Of a DNA stretch of 64,000 nucleotides, positions 28,076 to 38,910 are shown in pieces; the stretch's first letter is position 1, and each line of letters opens with the position of its first letter. Origin of the DNA: an uncultured Bacteroidales bacterium. Lineage in GTDB: Bacteria > Bacteroidota > Bacteroidia > Bacteroidales > WCHB1-69. The translations under genes were made by a program, and so were the position numbers. Below the pieces are notes generated by a model. That model was not told the origin of the DNA and did not search any database. It saw only the letters and a list, made by a program, of their open reading frames with translations. The stretch is taken from positions 1 to 64,000 of the forward strand of contig CAMJXE010000006.1 of assembly GCA_946409645.1 (NCBI GenBank), written 5' to 3'.

Positions 28076-30097
28076 CTAATAATCTCGAATTCTGCTTTCT
28101 ATCTCCACAATCGCATCACGATATTGTGCCGCTTTCTCGAAATCCAACTCCTTCACCGCCTTATCCATCTCTTTCCGGTACTGTTTTTTCTTCTTTTCCA
28201 ACTGTTCTACATTATACAGAGTGAAATCTTCCGCCACGGCAGCCAATTTTTTCTCTTTTGCAATGTATAATCCAGATTTCTGTTGCTTTGCGCTGTCGCC
28301 TGACATGCCCGTGAGGAGCATCTCTTCCGATTTAATCACGCCCTTCGGGGTAATATGATGTAACTCGTTGTATGCTATTTGCTTAGAACGCCTTCTATTG
28401 GTTTCATCAATGGTGGACTGCATTGATTTGGTGATTTTGTTGGCATAGAAAATCACCCGGCCGTTCACGTGTCGCGCTGCGCGTCCGGCGGTCTGTGTAA
28501 GCGATCGCACGTTACGAAGAAAGCCCTCTTTGTCGGCATCCATAATGGCTACCAAGGAGACCTCTGGTAAGTCCAAACCTTCACGGAGCAGATTCACGCC
28601 CACCAATACATCGATAGCTCCCGCGCGAAGATTTTGCAAAATCTCCACTCGATCCAAAGTTTCTACATCCGAATGGATGTAACAAGCTCTGATTCCGATA
28701 TTTATAAGATAAGTATTCAGCTCTTCGGCCATGCGCTTGGTCAGCGTGGTCACTAATACACGCTCACCCTTATCCACCGTGTCCTCAATTTCGTTCAGCA
28801 AATCATCGACTTGGTTGGTGGCAGGGCGCACTTCGATGGGCGGATCCAAAAGACCCGTAGGTCGTACCACCTGTTCCACCACAATGCCGCCCGACTGCTC
28901 TAATTCGTAATCCGCAGGCGTCGCACTCATGTAAATGGTTTGTCCTACCAATGACTCGAACTCATCGAACTTTAAAGGACGGTTGTCCAACGCCGCAGGC
29001 AACCGGAAACCATACTCCACCAGATTGATTTTACGAGAGCGATCTCCTCCGTACATCGCACCAATCTGCGGCACTGTCACATGGCTTTCGTCAACTACCA
29101 AAATGAAATCATCAGGGAAAAAGTCGAGAATACAGAATGGGCGCATTCCCGGCTCGCGCTTGTCGAAATAGCGAGAATAATTCTCAATGCCAGAACAGTA
29201 GCCCAACTCCTTCATCATCTCCACATCGTATGTCACGCGATCCTCCAACCGTTTAGCTTCCAAATGTTTACCAATAGATTTGAGATAGTCACGTTGTTCA
29301 CCCAAATCCAGCACGATTTGATTAATCGCCTCATTCATGGTCTGTTGTGTTGTCACGAAAAGGCTGGCAGGATATATCACAATTCTTTCCTCCTTAGTGA
29401 TGACACAGCCAGAAGAAGCTTCTATCACAGCCAAAGACTCGATCTCATTATCCCAAAAAATGATGCGATAGGCGTGTTCAGAGTAAGGCGGAAAAATATC
29501 CACCGTATCGCCCTTCACGCGGAACTGCCCTCCTTGCAGGTCGAGCTCAGTGCGGGAATAGAGACTGGCCACAAACTTAAACAGCAGGGCGTTGCGGTCG
29601 ATAATCATTCCCGTATGCAGATGTACCACATTTTTAGAGAAATCTTCCGGATTTCCGATACCGTAAATACAAGATACTGAAGCCACTACAATAACATCTC
29701 GCCGTCCTGACATCAAAGCAGCGGTGGTATGTAACCGCAACTTCTCAATTTCATCATTGATGGAAAGATCTTTTTCAATGTATGTGTTTGTGGTAGGAAT
29801 GTAAGCTTCAGGCTGGTAATAATCGTAGTAGGAAACGTAGTATTCAACGGCGTTTTCGGGAAAAAACTGCTTAAACTCGCTGTAAAGTTGCGCGGCAAGG
29901 GTTTTATTGTGACTGAGAATGAGTGCAGGACGGTTCACCTGATTGAGCACATTGGCGATAGTGAAGGTCTTGCCGGATCCCGTCACGCCGAGCAACGTCT
30001 GCGCTTTGTCACCACGATTCAACCCCGCCACCAGTTGTTTAATAGCTTCGGGCTGATCGCCGGATGGTTCGTAAGAGGAGGTGAGTTTGAAGTTCAT
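28076..30097 (-). CDS. uvrB: Excinuclease ABC subunit UvrB
   Basis: TLLGVTGSGKTFTIANV, YYDYYQPEAYIP, IGAMYGGDRSRK, C-terminal UVR domain. Confidence 0.97.
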   Translation of the reverse strand: MNFKLTSSYEPSGDQPEAIKQLVAGLNRGDKAQTLLGVTGSGKTFTIANVLNQVNRPALILSHNKTLAAQLYSEFKQFFPENAVEYYVSYYDYYQPEAYIPTTNTYIEKDLSINDEIEKLRLHTTAALMSGRRDVIVVASVSCIYGIGNPEDFSKNVVHLHTGMIIDRNALLFKFVASLYSRTELDLQGGQFRVKGDTVDIFPPYSEHAYRIIFWDNEIESLAVIEASSGCVITKEERIVIYPASLFVTTQQTMNEAINQIVLDLGEQRDYLKSIGKHLEAKRLEDRVTYDVEMMKELGYCSGIENYSRYFDKREPGMRPFCILDFFPDDFILVVDESHVTVPQIGAMYGGDRSRKINLVEYGFRLPAALDNRPLKFDEFESLVGQTIYMSATPADYELEQSGGIVVEQVVRPTGLLDPPIEVRPATNQVDDLLNEIEDTVDKGERVLVTTLTKRMAEELNTYLINIGIRACYIHSDVETLDRVEILQNLRAGAIDVLVGVNLLREGLDLPEVSLVAIMDADKEGFLRNVRSLTQTAGRAARHVNGRVIFYANKITKSMQSTIDETNRRRSKQIAYNELHHITPKGVIKSEEMLLTGMSGDSAKQQKSGLYIAKEKKLAAVAEDFTLYNVEQLEKKKKQYRKEMDKAVKELDFEKAAQYRDAIVEIESRIRDY

Positions 30098-30159
30098 TCG
30101 TTTTTTAGGGTTAGAGGGTTAATGTCATAATCACTTATAAGTCGCAAAAATACAAAAAA

Positions 30160-30180
30160 ACGCCGATGGTTAGTCGGCGT
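30160..30180 (-). terminator. Terminator for the 30204-30707 gene
   Basis: ACGCCGA...TCGGCGT stem; T-rich tract follows on the minus strand. Confidence 0.75.
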
Positions 30181-30203
30181 TTCTATATTTTGATGGATAA
30201 CTA

Positions 30204-30707
30204 TTAGTGGAATCTGTAACGGAGACCCACGCCGATGTTATAAAGGCCATTCCATTTCGGATAAGAGGGATTTGTAAATCCTAACACGTTAACCATTGGA
30301 CGCCAATCCACAGTGAGGTTCAACGGAATGTTGAATTGCCATTCAAAACCGATCTGACCACCAACATTTAAACGGAAAGGCATGTACGGATGAGCATCAT
30401 AGCCACTGTAATAACGATAGTTGTATCCAAACCCAAAGCCAATACCTGCAGCGGGACCCACAAACCAGTTCCAAATACCTTTGATGTTGAATGTCCAATC
30501 AAAAGCGGCGGTAGCATCAATATGACCCCACGATGACCAAAAATTACCTATACCAGCGGTCAAGTCCATATACATACCTTCAGTAAGGGAATGTTGATAA
30601 GAAAATTCCTCGTTAAGGCCCAAACGACCGCCGATTGCGCGAGGCTGCGAAAATGCAACGCTTGCTACAGCAAGCATAATAACCATTGTTGTAAAAATCT
30701 TTTTCAT
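30204..30707 (-). CDS. Hypothetical outer-membrane beta-barrel-like protein
   Basis: Signal peptide MKKIFTTMVIMLAVASVAFSQ; alternating barrel-like strands ending GLRYRFH. Confidence 0.65.
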   Translation of the reverse strand: MKKIFTTMVIMLAVASVAFSQPRAIGGRLGLNEEFSYQHSLTEGMYMDLTAGIGNFWSSWGHIDATAAFDWTFNIKGIWNWFVGPAAGIGFGFGYNYRYYSGYDAHPYMPFRLNVGGQIGFEWQFNIPLNLTVDWRPMVNVLGFTNPSYPKWNGLYNIGVGLRYRFH

Positions 30708-30865
30708 ACTTTTGGTTTTTTAAGTGATTATTTTTGAAAGTGCAAAATTATTTTTTTTTAACACTCGCAATGTTTGGAACAATGAAATAATTATAAACAG
30801 AATAATATTAATAACTCACCGTTATTTAACCCCATAACCTTCCAACCTTGTAAACAAAAAAATCC

Positions 30866-30873
30866 TATTTTTG
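30866..30873 (+). promoter_or_regulatory. -7 box upstream of metG
   Basis: TATTTTTG. Confidence 0.55.
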
Positions 30874-30918
30874 CTGTTCTATCAAAAAAATATAAATCAC
30901 CATTAAAATACTGATAAT

Positions 30919-32967
30919 ATGAAAGATATAAAACGTTACACCATTACTTCCGCGCTACCGTATGCCAACGGTCCCGTACATATTGGTCACCTCGCTGGAG
31001 TCTATGTGCCTGCCGATATCTACGCTCGATACCTGCGAAACAACGGCAAAGAGGTGCTATTCATTGGCGGTTCCGACGAGCATGGCGTGCCCATCACAAT
31101 CAAGGCCCGCAAAGAGGGCGTTACCCCACAAGATATTGTGGACCGCTACCATAATATTATTAAAAATTCGTTTGAAAAGCTTGGAATCTCTTTCGATATT
31201 TACTCACGCACTTCTAATCCGACACATCATGAGACAGCATCGGACTTCTTCAAATATCTCTATGACAACGGAAAACTTATCGAGAAGGTTTCCCAACAGT
31301 ATTACGACGAGGAGGCGCACGAGTTTTTGGCAGACCGCTATATCACCGGTACCTGTCCGCATTGCAACAACGAGCACGCATACGGCGACCAGTGCGAGGC
31401 TTGCGGAACTTCCCTCAGCGCCACGGATCTGATCAATCCGAAGTCGGCACTGAGCGGAAACACCCCTGTAATGAAAGAGACTAAACATTGGTACCTTCCT
31501 CTGAACGAGTATGATGCATGGCTAAGGGAGTGGATTCTGCAAGGACATAAAGCCGACTGGCGCCCAACGGTGTACGGACAATGCAAATCATGGATTGAGC
31601 AGGGTTTGCAGCCACGTGCCGTCACCCGCGACCTTTCCTGGGGTGTAAAGGTGCCACTAAAAGAGGCTGAAGGAAAAGTGCTCTATGTCTGGTTTGACGC
31701 ACCCATCGGCTATATTTCAGCCACTAAGGAGTGGGCCAAAGCGCACAACACTGATTGGAAACCTTGGTGGCAGGATGAAAGCTCCAAGTTGGTACACTTT
31801 ATCGGCAAGGATAATATCGTTTTCCACTGTATCATCTTTCCGTGCATGTTGAAAGCGCATGGCGATTACATCGTTCCGGATAACGTGCCCGCCAACGAAT
31901 TTCTGAATCTTGAGGGTGACAAAATATCCACTTCCCGCAACTGGGCAGTTTGGGCACACGAATACGTGGAGGAATTTCCTGGAAAACAAGATGTTCTGCG
32001 ATACACTTTGACTTCCATAGCACCGGAAACCAAAGACGCCGACTTCACTTGGGCCGACTTCCAAGCCAAAAACAACAACGAGCTGCTGGCCATCTTCGGC
32101 AACTTCGTGAACAGAACTGTCGTGCTTTCACATAAATACTATGGCGGCATCATTCCAGAATGCGGAGAACTAACCGATTATGAGAATGAAATCATTGAAA
32201 AGATGTCTCAATTCCCAAGTATTATCGCTGATTCTATTGAACATTACAAATTCCGTGAAGCACAAGCCGAATTGATGAATTTGGCACGCTTGGGTAATAA
32301 ATATCTCACCGACACAGAGCCTTGGAAGAAACAGAAGGAAAATCCTGAATATGTGAAGACTATTTTACATATTTCTCTCCAAATTTGCGCTTCCTTGTCT
32401 ATTTTGTGCGAGCCTTTCTTGCCATTTACGGCAAAAAAGCTGCAAAAAATGCTCAATCTTGAAAACAAAAATTGGCAAGAAGGTGGTCGTCATGATTTAC
32501 TAACGGCTGGCAATCCTCTCAATCCCGCTGAATATCTGTTTGAAAAGATTGAGGACGAAACAATAGCAAAGCAAGTGCAAAAGCTTCAGGACACCAAAAA
32601 GCAAAATGAAGTGGCCAACGCAAATGCAGTTCCTTCTAAAGAAGACATCTCTTTTGATGATTTCCAGAAGATGGACATTCGCGTGGTGACCGTTTTGGCA
32701 GCCGAAAAGGTGGCCAAAACCAAGAAACTGCTGAAATTGAAGGTGAACACCGGAGTGGATACCCGCGAAATCATCTCCGGTATTGCGGAATATTATCAGC
32801 CTGAAGAGTTGGTAGGCAAACAGGTACTGATGCTCATCAACCTTACACCTAAGAACATCAAAGGTGTGGATTCTCATGGTATGGTTTTGATGGCAGAAAA
32901 CGCCGACGGCACCCTCTCTATCATGCAACCACATAAACATGTTAAAGAGGGGAGCACGGTGAAATAA
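30919..32967 (+). CDS. metG: Methionine--tRNA ligase with C-terminal tRNA-binding (Arc1p/EMAP-like) domain
   Basis: [31 protein letters not shown] (KMSKS-like), C-terminal [17 protein letters not shown]. Confidence 0.96.
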   Translation: MKDIKRYTITSALPYANGPVHIGHLAGVYVPADIYARYLRNNGKEVLFIGGSDEHGVPITIKARKEGVTPQDIVDRYHNIIKNSFEKLGISFDIYSRTSNPTHHETASDFFKYLYDNGKLIEKVSQQYYDEEAHEFLADRYITGTCPHCNNEHAYGDQCEACGTSLSATDLINPKSALSGNTPVMKETKHWYLPLNEYDAWLREWILQGHKADWRPTVYGQCKSWIEQGLQPRAVTRDLSWGVKVPLKEAEGKVLYVWFDAPIGYISATKEWAKAHNTDWKPWWQDESSKLVHFIGKDNIVFHCIIFPCMLKAHGDYIVPDNVPANEFLNLEGDKISTSRNWAVWAHEYVEEFPGKQDVLRYTLTSIAPETKDADFTWADFQAKNNNELLAIFGNFVNRTVVLSHKYYGGIIPECGELTDYENEIIEKMSQFPSIIADSIEHYKFREAQAELMNLARLGNKYLTDTEPWKKQKENPEYVKTILHISLQICASLSILCEPFLPFTAKKLQKMLNLENKNWQEGGRHDLLTAGNPLNPAEYLFEKIEDETIAKQVQKLQDTKKQNEVANANAVPSKEDISFDDFQKMDIRVVTVLAAEKVAKTKKLLKLKVNTGVDTREIISGIAEYYQPEELVGKQVLMLINLTPKNIKGVDSHGMVLMAENADGTLSIMQPHKHVKEGSTVK

Positions 32968-33017
32968 TTCGGATTTTTGAATTCGGAATTTTAAATTTTA
33001 TACGAAATATCCGTGTT

Positions 33018-33045
33018 GTAGAGACGTGATTATTCGCGTCTCTAC
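33018..33045. repeat. 28-bp dispersed palindrome (GTAGAGACG family)
   Basis: gtagagacgtgatt/attcgcgtctctac, 12/14 paired; downstream of metG. Confidence 0.9.
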
Positions 33046-33569
33046 TTCTTTTCATTTAACCGATTTATAAGCAGTTAATTGCATTAAAATCCCAGTAAAA
33101 TAGGGAGTTTTCAAATATATAAACAAAAAAATGAGAATGAGAAAATTACGAGGTTACCAACATAAAAATGTTTATAAAAGGACTTTTTATCCAAATAATG
33201 CAAGTTACGATTTGAAATCATTGTGTATAAAAAATGGATAACTAAAAACTCCACAAAAAAAATGATTTTTGAACCTTCTTTTTTAACTTTTGAACGAGTT
33301 GGAAAGAGGTCATTTTATCCACTGAAAAAAATTCAAAAGAAAATGTCGGAGATATATACTCTCTTGAAATCTGAAAGTTAGCTTTAACATTTTTCCAGTC
33401 TCTATGTTGATTACTTTTAATAACTCACTTTACCAAATTTTTCAGCAGAATCTTATGAACTTTTCAACACACATAATCATCATAGAGAATACATTTTTAA
33501 AATCTTTAAAGATAAATATCCAGACAAAAAATGAGTTTCGAAAACGTATTTATACATTCATCTTTTTTG

Positions 33570-33577
33570 TATTTTTG
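33570..33577 (+). promoter_or_regulatory. -7 box upstream of rpiB
   Basis: TATTTTTG. Confidence 0.6.
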
Positions 33578-33585
33578 CAGCCATT

Positions 33586-34026
33586 ATGGAAAGTAAGAAA
33601 ATGAAAATTTACATTGGCTCAGATCATGCTGGTGTTGACCTCAAAGCGCTTATAAAAGAGCGTTTTGCTGAGGTTTGTGATTTCGATGATGCAGGAACCT
33701 TCTCGCATGATAGTGTGGATTATCCTGACTTTGCCCATAAGGTGGCTAATGATGTGTTGAATAACCCTCAATCTTTAGGCATCTTGATTTGCGGTACTGG
33801 AAATGGTATGGCGATAACCGCCAACAAACATGCTGGCATTCGTGCTGCTCTTTGTTGGGCTCCAGAGATTTCCGCTTTGGCCAAACAGCATAACAATGCC
33901 AATATTATCGTTCTCCCCGCACGTTTCATAGAGAGTGAGGTAGCGATTGAAACCGTCAAATCATTTTTCGATGCGACATTTGAGGGAGGCAGACACCAAA
34001 GAAGAATCGACAAAATCAATATTTAA
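33586..34026 (+). CDS. rpiB: Ribose 5-phosphate isomerase B
   Basis: IYIGSDHAGVDLKALIK, LICGTGNGMAITANKHAGIRAALCW. Confidence 0.95.
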   Translation: MESKKMKIYIGSDHAGVDLKALIKERFAEVCDFDDAGTFSHDSVDYPDFAHKVANDVLNNPQSLGILICGTGNGMAITANKHAGIRAALCWAPEISALAKQHNNANIIVLPARFIESEVAIETVKSFFDATFEGGRHQRRIDKINI

Positions 34027-34027
34027 G

Positions 34028-35152
34028 ATGAACCAGCCCGTTTTTGACCAAAATTTTGAAAGTATCCGAAAGAAAGCATACGCTCTTCGTCATAACTATT
34101 TTGACGATATGGATAAGCATTTGCTGAATTTGGAGAGCTCTTTGATGAAAAAAGGTCTCAATGTGCTGTGGATTAAGGATAAGAATTCTTTGATTGAATC
34201 TGTTAAGGAATTGATTGATAGTCAAGATGTTCGTCGTCTTTGCTTTGATACTAAGATGCCTTTGGCATCAGTGTTCCAAAATAAATTGGAAGTGGTACCA
34301 CCAGAACAAGCTGAAAATTCATCTGATGACATGGACCTTTTGGTAGTAGATGCCGATATGGCAGTTTGCGACAGTGGCTCCCTTGTCATGATGGACAGAA
34401 AATCTGGATGTTGCTTCAACAAAGTAAAAAATTTGGCTGTCATTGTTGATATTGATCAAGCAATTGCTCACCTTCAAGACCTCTCATTCTTCATTGCTTT
34501 AAAGTATTGGTCGAAAGACTACAAAATGCCGCAAGATGTAAAAGTGGTACAAAATAAATTGAACTATATTCTGCCTTCCAATCTTTCTTATTTGTCGGAA
34601 CAGATGTTTTCCCAAGAAGATATGAACATCACAGTGATTCTTTATCTTAATGATATCGAGGATATTATATCTTCGGATTTGCTCAAAGAATCTTTGTATT
34701 GCATTCAATGTGGGGAATGTCTTAAAGTATGTCCCGTCGCCTCAGCTCACGATGGTATTTCTCCGATTGATCTGGTAAAGATGAACAGTTTGGATAAGTA
34801 CAACCAGTCGCAACACCTATTTGCACATACTACTCTTTGTGGAGCTTGCGAGGCAGCATGTCCTGTTAACATTCCTTTGGTGAAACTGATGCTTTCAGAG
34901 ATGCAAGCTTCCAATATGATCTCCAAACCATCACGCACGAAACAACTCTATTCACTTTTCGCAAAACGAAGCAAGCTGAATAAGGCCAATAATTCTTTCT
35001 TCCGCTTTTTCTTTGTGAAACGCTTTTTTGGACGTAATAAAATGCTGAGTCGTTATTTCTCGAACCAAACAGCTGATTTTTTCAATATTTCTTATCAACC
35101 CCCTCACGAAGATAATCCTAATGAGCTCATCAAAGATTCAGATTTTGAATGA
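34028..35152 (+). CDS. LUD domain / 4Fe-4S ferredoxin-type protein (LutB-like)
   Basis: ORF 33947-35152, likely start 34028. CIQCGECLKVCPVAS and CGACEAACPVNIPLVKL clusters, LUD-like N-terminus. Confidence 0.85.
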   Translation: MNQPVFDQNFESIRKKAYALRHNYFDDMDKHLLNLESSLMKKGLNVLWIKDKNSLIESVKELIDSQDVRRLCFDTKMPLASVFQNKLEVVPPEQAENSSDDMDLLVVDADMAVCDSGSLVMMDRKSGCCFNKVKNLAVIVDIDQAIAHLQDLSFFIALKYWSKDYKMPQDVKVVQNKLNYILPSNLSYLSEQMFSQEDMNITVILYLNDIEDIISSDLLKESLYCIQCGECLKVCPVASAHDGISPIDLVKMNSLDKYNQSQHLFAHTTLCGACEAACPVNIPLVKLMLSEMQASNMISKPSRTKQLYSLFAKRSKLNKANNSFFRFFFVKRFFGRNKMLSRYFSNQTADFFNISYQPPHEDNPNELIKDSDFE

Positions 35153-38100
35153 TAAAATCAGGCAATTTCTTAAAAAATATTACCTGAATAAACTTTACAA
35201 AGGAATTATTTTCTTTGTAATCATTCTTTTGGCCACTTTCATTGCTTTTTCTTTGTTCGAATATTTTTCATATTCGAATACAACAATCCGTTCCCTTTTG
35301 TTTTACTCTTTTATAGCACTCACAGCAGTTGTAAGTGTTGTGTACCTTATTATTCCTGCATTGAAAATCACGGGTCTTGGTAAGCAACTTTCTAATGAAG
35401 AAATAGCGAAAATTATTGGTAATCATTTCAATCAGATTGATGATAAACTATTAAATCTGTTTGAATTACAGAAACAGATGGAACGTGGTGACTATATTAG
35501 CTACGACTTATTATCTGCCGCTATAGATAGTAAAATAGATTCTTTTAAGGCCTATTCTTTCGTACAGGCTATTCCGGTGCAGAAAACCAAACGATTTGCA
35601 CTTTGGATGTTACTTCCCATAGCTCTCTTTCTTTTGTTGTTTTCTATTAAAAAAGAGCTTTTCACTGAACCTACGAAACGTATCGTGCACTATTCCGAAG
35701 TTTATGAAAAGCCCGCACCTTATTCATTTGTGATTACTAATGATTCATTGAATGCTTTTCAATATGAGGATTTCACGGTGAACGTAAAAGTCGAGGGTAG
35801 TGAAGTGCCTGACGAAGTATATATCAAGTATAAAAATCGCAATTATAAGTGTCAAAAGAATGCCAATTCTGAGTTTTCATATACATTCACGAATTTACAA
35901 CAAAATATTGATTTTCAAATCGTTACTGATGAAGTGAATTCTACAGTATATGAATTGCAGGTGCTTCCGAAACCGGTAATGCTTGGATTTAATATCTCTC
36001 TTCACTATCCTTCGTATCTGAATAAACCGGATGAAGTTTTGGAAAATGTGAGTAATCTGACGGTTCCTGAAGGAACTCAAATTACTTGGAATTTTGTCAC
36101 TCGCAATTCCGACAATTTAATCTTGATTGTAGATGATAATCGTAAAGTTATTTCTTCCGAAAAAGATAATTATCTCGTCAATGTTACCGCTAAAAATTCT
36201 TTCACTTATTCTATTTTGAATCAGAACCAGTATATGACAGGCAAAGATACTCTTACGGATCAGGTAACCGTCATTAAAGATATGTATCCGGAGATTTATG
36301 TTCAGTCGCAACAGGATTCAGCCTATCATGATCGTATCTATTTCAAAGGCAACATTAAGGATGATTACGGTTTTACAAAACTTCAGTTTGTTTATAGTAA
36401 GTTAGATAAGGATGGTAAGGTTATATCTTCTCATGTTATTGTTCCTATCAAAATTCAAAATAATGTCACTATCCAGGATTTTTACTACTATTTTGACCAA
36501 AACATGTTGCAACTGAATCCAGGAGAACAATTGGAATATTATTTCCAAGTATTTGATAATGATGGAGTTAATGGTTCAAAATCTTCAAAATCTTCTGTAC
36601 AGAATTATCGTGTGCGCACGATGGAAGAAATTGAGAAAGATTTATTGAAATCGGAAGAACAAACTAAGTCCGATTATTCCGATTTATTGAAAGAATCTCA
36701 AGATTTGGCAAAGGAGATTGAGAAAATGCAACAAAAGATGCGTCAGGAGAAAGATCTTTCCTGGCAAGATAAGAAAAATTTGGAAAAACTGATGAAAGAT
36801 TATCAAAAGTTGCAAGATAAACTCAACGAATTGAAACAAAAGCAGGAGAATCATAATCAAGTGGAAAATCAGTATAAAAATTACGATGAGGATATATTGA
36901 AAAAGCAGTTGGAGCTTGAAAAGCGCATGGATGAAATTCTCACTGACGAGATGAAAAAAATGATGAAAGAGCTGGAGAATATGATGCAAAATATGAATAA
37001 AGATCAGATTCAACAGCAGATGGAAAAAATGAAACTTTCGACCGAAGATATAAAGGAATCATTAGATCAACAATTACAGCTTTATAAGCAGTTGGAAGTC
37101 GAGAAGAAACTCAACGAAGCTGTTCAAAATATGCGTAATTTAGCTGATGCATTAAGGAAAAATGCTGATAAAATTGAAAACAAGCAAAACTCTAAAGAAT
37201 CCTTGCAAAAAAATCAACAGGAATTACAGAAAAAATACGATGACATTAAGAAGGATATTGAGGATTTGAAAAAATTAAACAATGAGCTTGAAGATCCTAC
37301 TAAATTCAAAGATAACCAAGAATTACAAAAAGATGCTGACCACAATATGCAACAAAGTCAGCAAAACTTAGAAAAAAACAATCGTTCAAAGTCAGCAGAT
37401 AATCAAAAGAAAGCTGCCGATGATATTGAACAGATGGCCGAACAGATGGAGCAAGATTTTAATGAAAGTCAATTGGAAAGTATATCAGAGGATATTGCTA
37501 CATTACGTCAGATCTTGGACAACTTGGTTAAAGTATCTTTTGATCAAGAGGATTTAATGAAACGTTCACAAAAGATGTCTCCTAATTCATCCATGGTATC
37601 TGATGTGATGAAGAGGCAATTTGAGGTAAAGCAAAACATGAAACATATTGAGGATTCTTTGAACGCTTTAGCTCGTCGTCAAACTGCAGTTAAACCATTT
37701 ATACAAAAGGAGGTTTCAAAGATCCAGAGCAATATTGAAACCACGCAATCGGAATTACAGAATCGTAGGATGTCCAATGCTTCAAAGAATCAGCAGTTTG
37801 CACTTACTTCGATGAATAATTTAGCTCTGATGCTGATGGAGTCGATGAAGGATATGCAAGATCAGCAACAACAATCAAAATCTAAATGTAATAAATCAGG
37901 TAATGGTTCTTGTAACAAGCCAGGAGGAAAAGGAAAACCTAAAAAGACTTCTGCTCGTGAGTTGCAGCAACAGTTGAATCGACAGATGGAGGCGATGAAG
38001 AAATCTATGGAACAACAGGCTAAGCAAGGTCAAACAGGAAAACCACAGCAGAATATGAGTGAACAGTTTGCTAAGATGGCTGCTCAGCAGGAAGCTATTC

Positions 38101-38477
38101 GTAAGATGTTGCAAGATTATGAGTCTGAATTGAAATCCCAAAATGGAGTAGGGGATAAGTCTTTGCAAAAGATTATAGAGGATATGCAAAAGACAGAAAA
38201 AGAATTAGTGAACCGTCAGATCACCCAACAGACCATTAACCGTCAGAAAGACATCACAACACGTTTATTACAAAGTGAACGTGCTGATCAAGAACAAGAG
38301 AAAGACAAAGAGAGAAAAGCCAACGAGGCTCGCCAGATTCCTAATCTGAATCCTCCAAAAGAGTGGAATTTTGACCATCAGCAAATTCAGCAGAATGAAA
38401 TGTTACGTTCTGTTCCAGCGAATCTGAATTATTATTATAAAGCAAAAGCGAACAACTATTTTTATAACATTGATTAA
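35121..38477 (+). CDS. DUF4175 family membrane/coiled-coil protein
   Basis: N-terminal TM segments, very long Q/K/E-rich coiled coil; synteny with ybeY-mnmG. Confidence 0.8.
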   Translation: MSSSKIQILNDKIRQFLKKYYLNKLYKGIIFFVIILLATFIAFSLFEYFSYSNTTIRSLLFYSFIALTAVVSVVYLIIPALKITGLGKQLSNEEIAKIIGNHFNQIDDKLLNLFELQKQMERGDYISYDLLSAAIDSKIDSFKAYSFVQAIPVQKTKRFALWMLLPIALFLLLFSIKKELFTEPTKRIVHYSEVYEKPAPYSFVITNDSLNAFQYEDFTVNVKVEGSEVPDEVYIKYKNRNYKCQKNANSEFSYTFTNLQQNIDFQIVTDEVNSTVYELQVLPKPVMLGFNISLHYPSYLNKPDEVLENVSNLTVPEGTQITWNFVTRNSDNLILIVDDNRKVISSEKDNYLVNVTAKNSFTYSILNQNQYMTGKDTLTDQVTVIKDMYPEIYVQSQQDSAYHDRIYFKGNIKDDYGFTKLQFVYSKLDKDGKVISSHVIVPIKIQNNVTIQDFYYYFDQNMLQLNPGEQLEYYFQVFDNDGVNGSKSSKSSVQNYRVRTMEEIEKDLLKSEEQTKSDYSDLLKESQDLAKEIEKMQQKMRQEKDLSWQDKKNLEKLMKDYQKLQDKLNELKQKQENHNQVENQYKNYDEDILKKQLELEKRMDEILTDEMKKMMKELENMMQNMNKDQIQQQMEKMKLSTEDIKESLDQQLQLYKQLEVEKKLNEAVQNMRNLADALRKNADKIENKQNSKESLQKNQQELQKKYDDIKKDIEDLKKLNNELEDPTKFKDNQELQKDADHNMQQSQQNLEKNNRSKSADNQKKAADDIEQMAEQMEQDFNESQLESISEDIATLRQILDNLVKVSFDQEDLMKRSQKMSPNSSMVSDVMKRQFEVKQNMKHIEDSLNALARRQTAVKPFIQKEVSKIQSNIETTQSELQNRRMSNASKNQQFALTSMNNLALMLMESMKDMQDQQQQSKSKCNKSGNGSCNKPGGKGKPKKTSARELQQQLNRQMEAMKKSMEQQAKQGQTGKPQQNMSEQFAKMAAQQEAIRKMLQDYESELKSQNGVGDKSLQKIIEDMQKTEKELVNRQITQQTINRQKDITTRLLQSERADQEQEKDKERKANEARQIPNLNPPKEWNFDHQQIQQNEMLRSVPANLNYYYKAKANNYFYNID

Positions 38478-38487
38478 TTTTAAGGAT

Positions 38488-38907
38488 ATGATTGAGATAT
38501 TTCTGACTGACCTCGACAAGAGCAATTTTTACGAAAAGACTTTGAAGACGATTGAGCGTATTTGTGACGATTATGCCATTGATTCTCATTTCGGGACCTT
38601 ATCTATGGCGAATCAAATGGTGTGCGACTATTTAGAAACGATGCCTCAATTTGCCGTTGATGTGGCTTTTCAGATAGAGAACGATGAAGTGACATTCCAT
38701 TATTGCTTACAGAATGGTGATTTCCGTTCCTTCTCTACCAACACTAATCAAGAGAATACGGGTTATTTTGTATTATGCAATTTGGCAGATGAAATTTCAT
38801 TGACCTCTGGTTTAGATACACTTACCATCACTTTTCACGTGAAAACCAGGATTAATATTCAACGTCAATTTGTGAATCAGCAAGTTCGTTCCCATATCCT
38901 CAAATAA
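38488..38907 (+). CDS. Hypothetical protein
   Basis: ORF 38470-38907, likely start 38488; overlaps the DUF4175 ORF end only if the upstream start is used. Confidence 0.6.
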   Translation: MIEIFLTDLDKSNFYEKTLKTIERICDDYAIDSHFGTLSMANQMVCDYLETMPQFAVDVAFQIENDEVTFHYCLQNGDFRSFSTNTNQENTGYFVLCNLADEISLTSGLDTLTITFHVKTRINIQRQFVNQQVRSHILK

Positions 38908-38910
38908 TAG

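Noticed and set aside
33404-33604. 66-aa plus-strand ORF in the metG-rpiB gap
   Set aside because: AT-rich low-complexity translation overlapping the rpiB promoter and start; no credible protein features.
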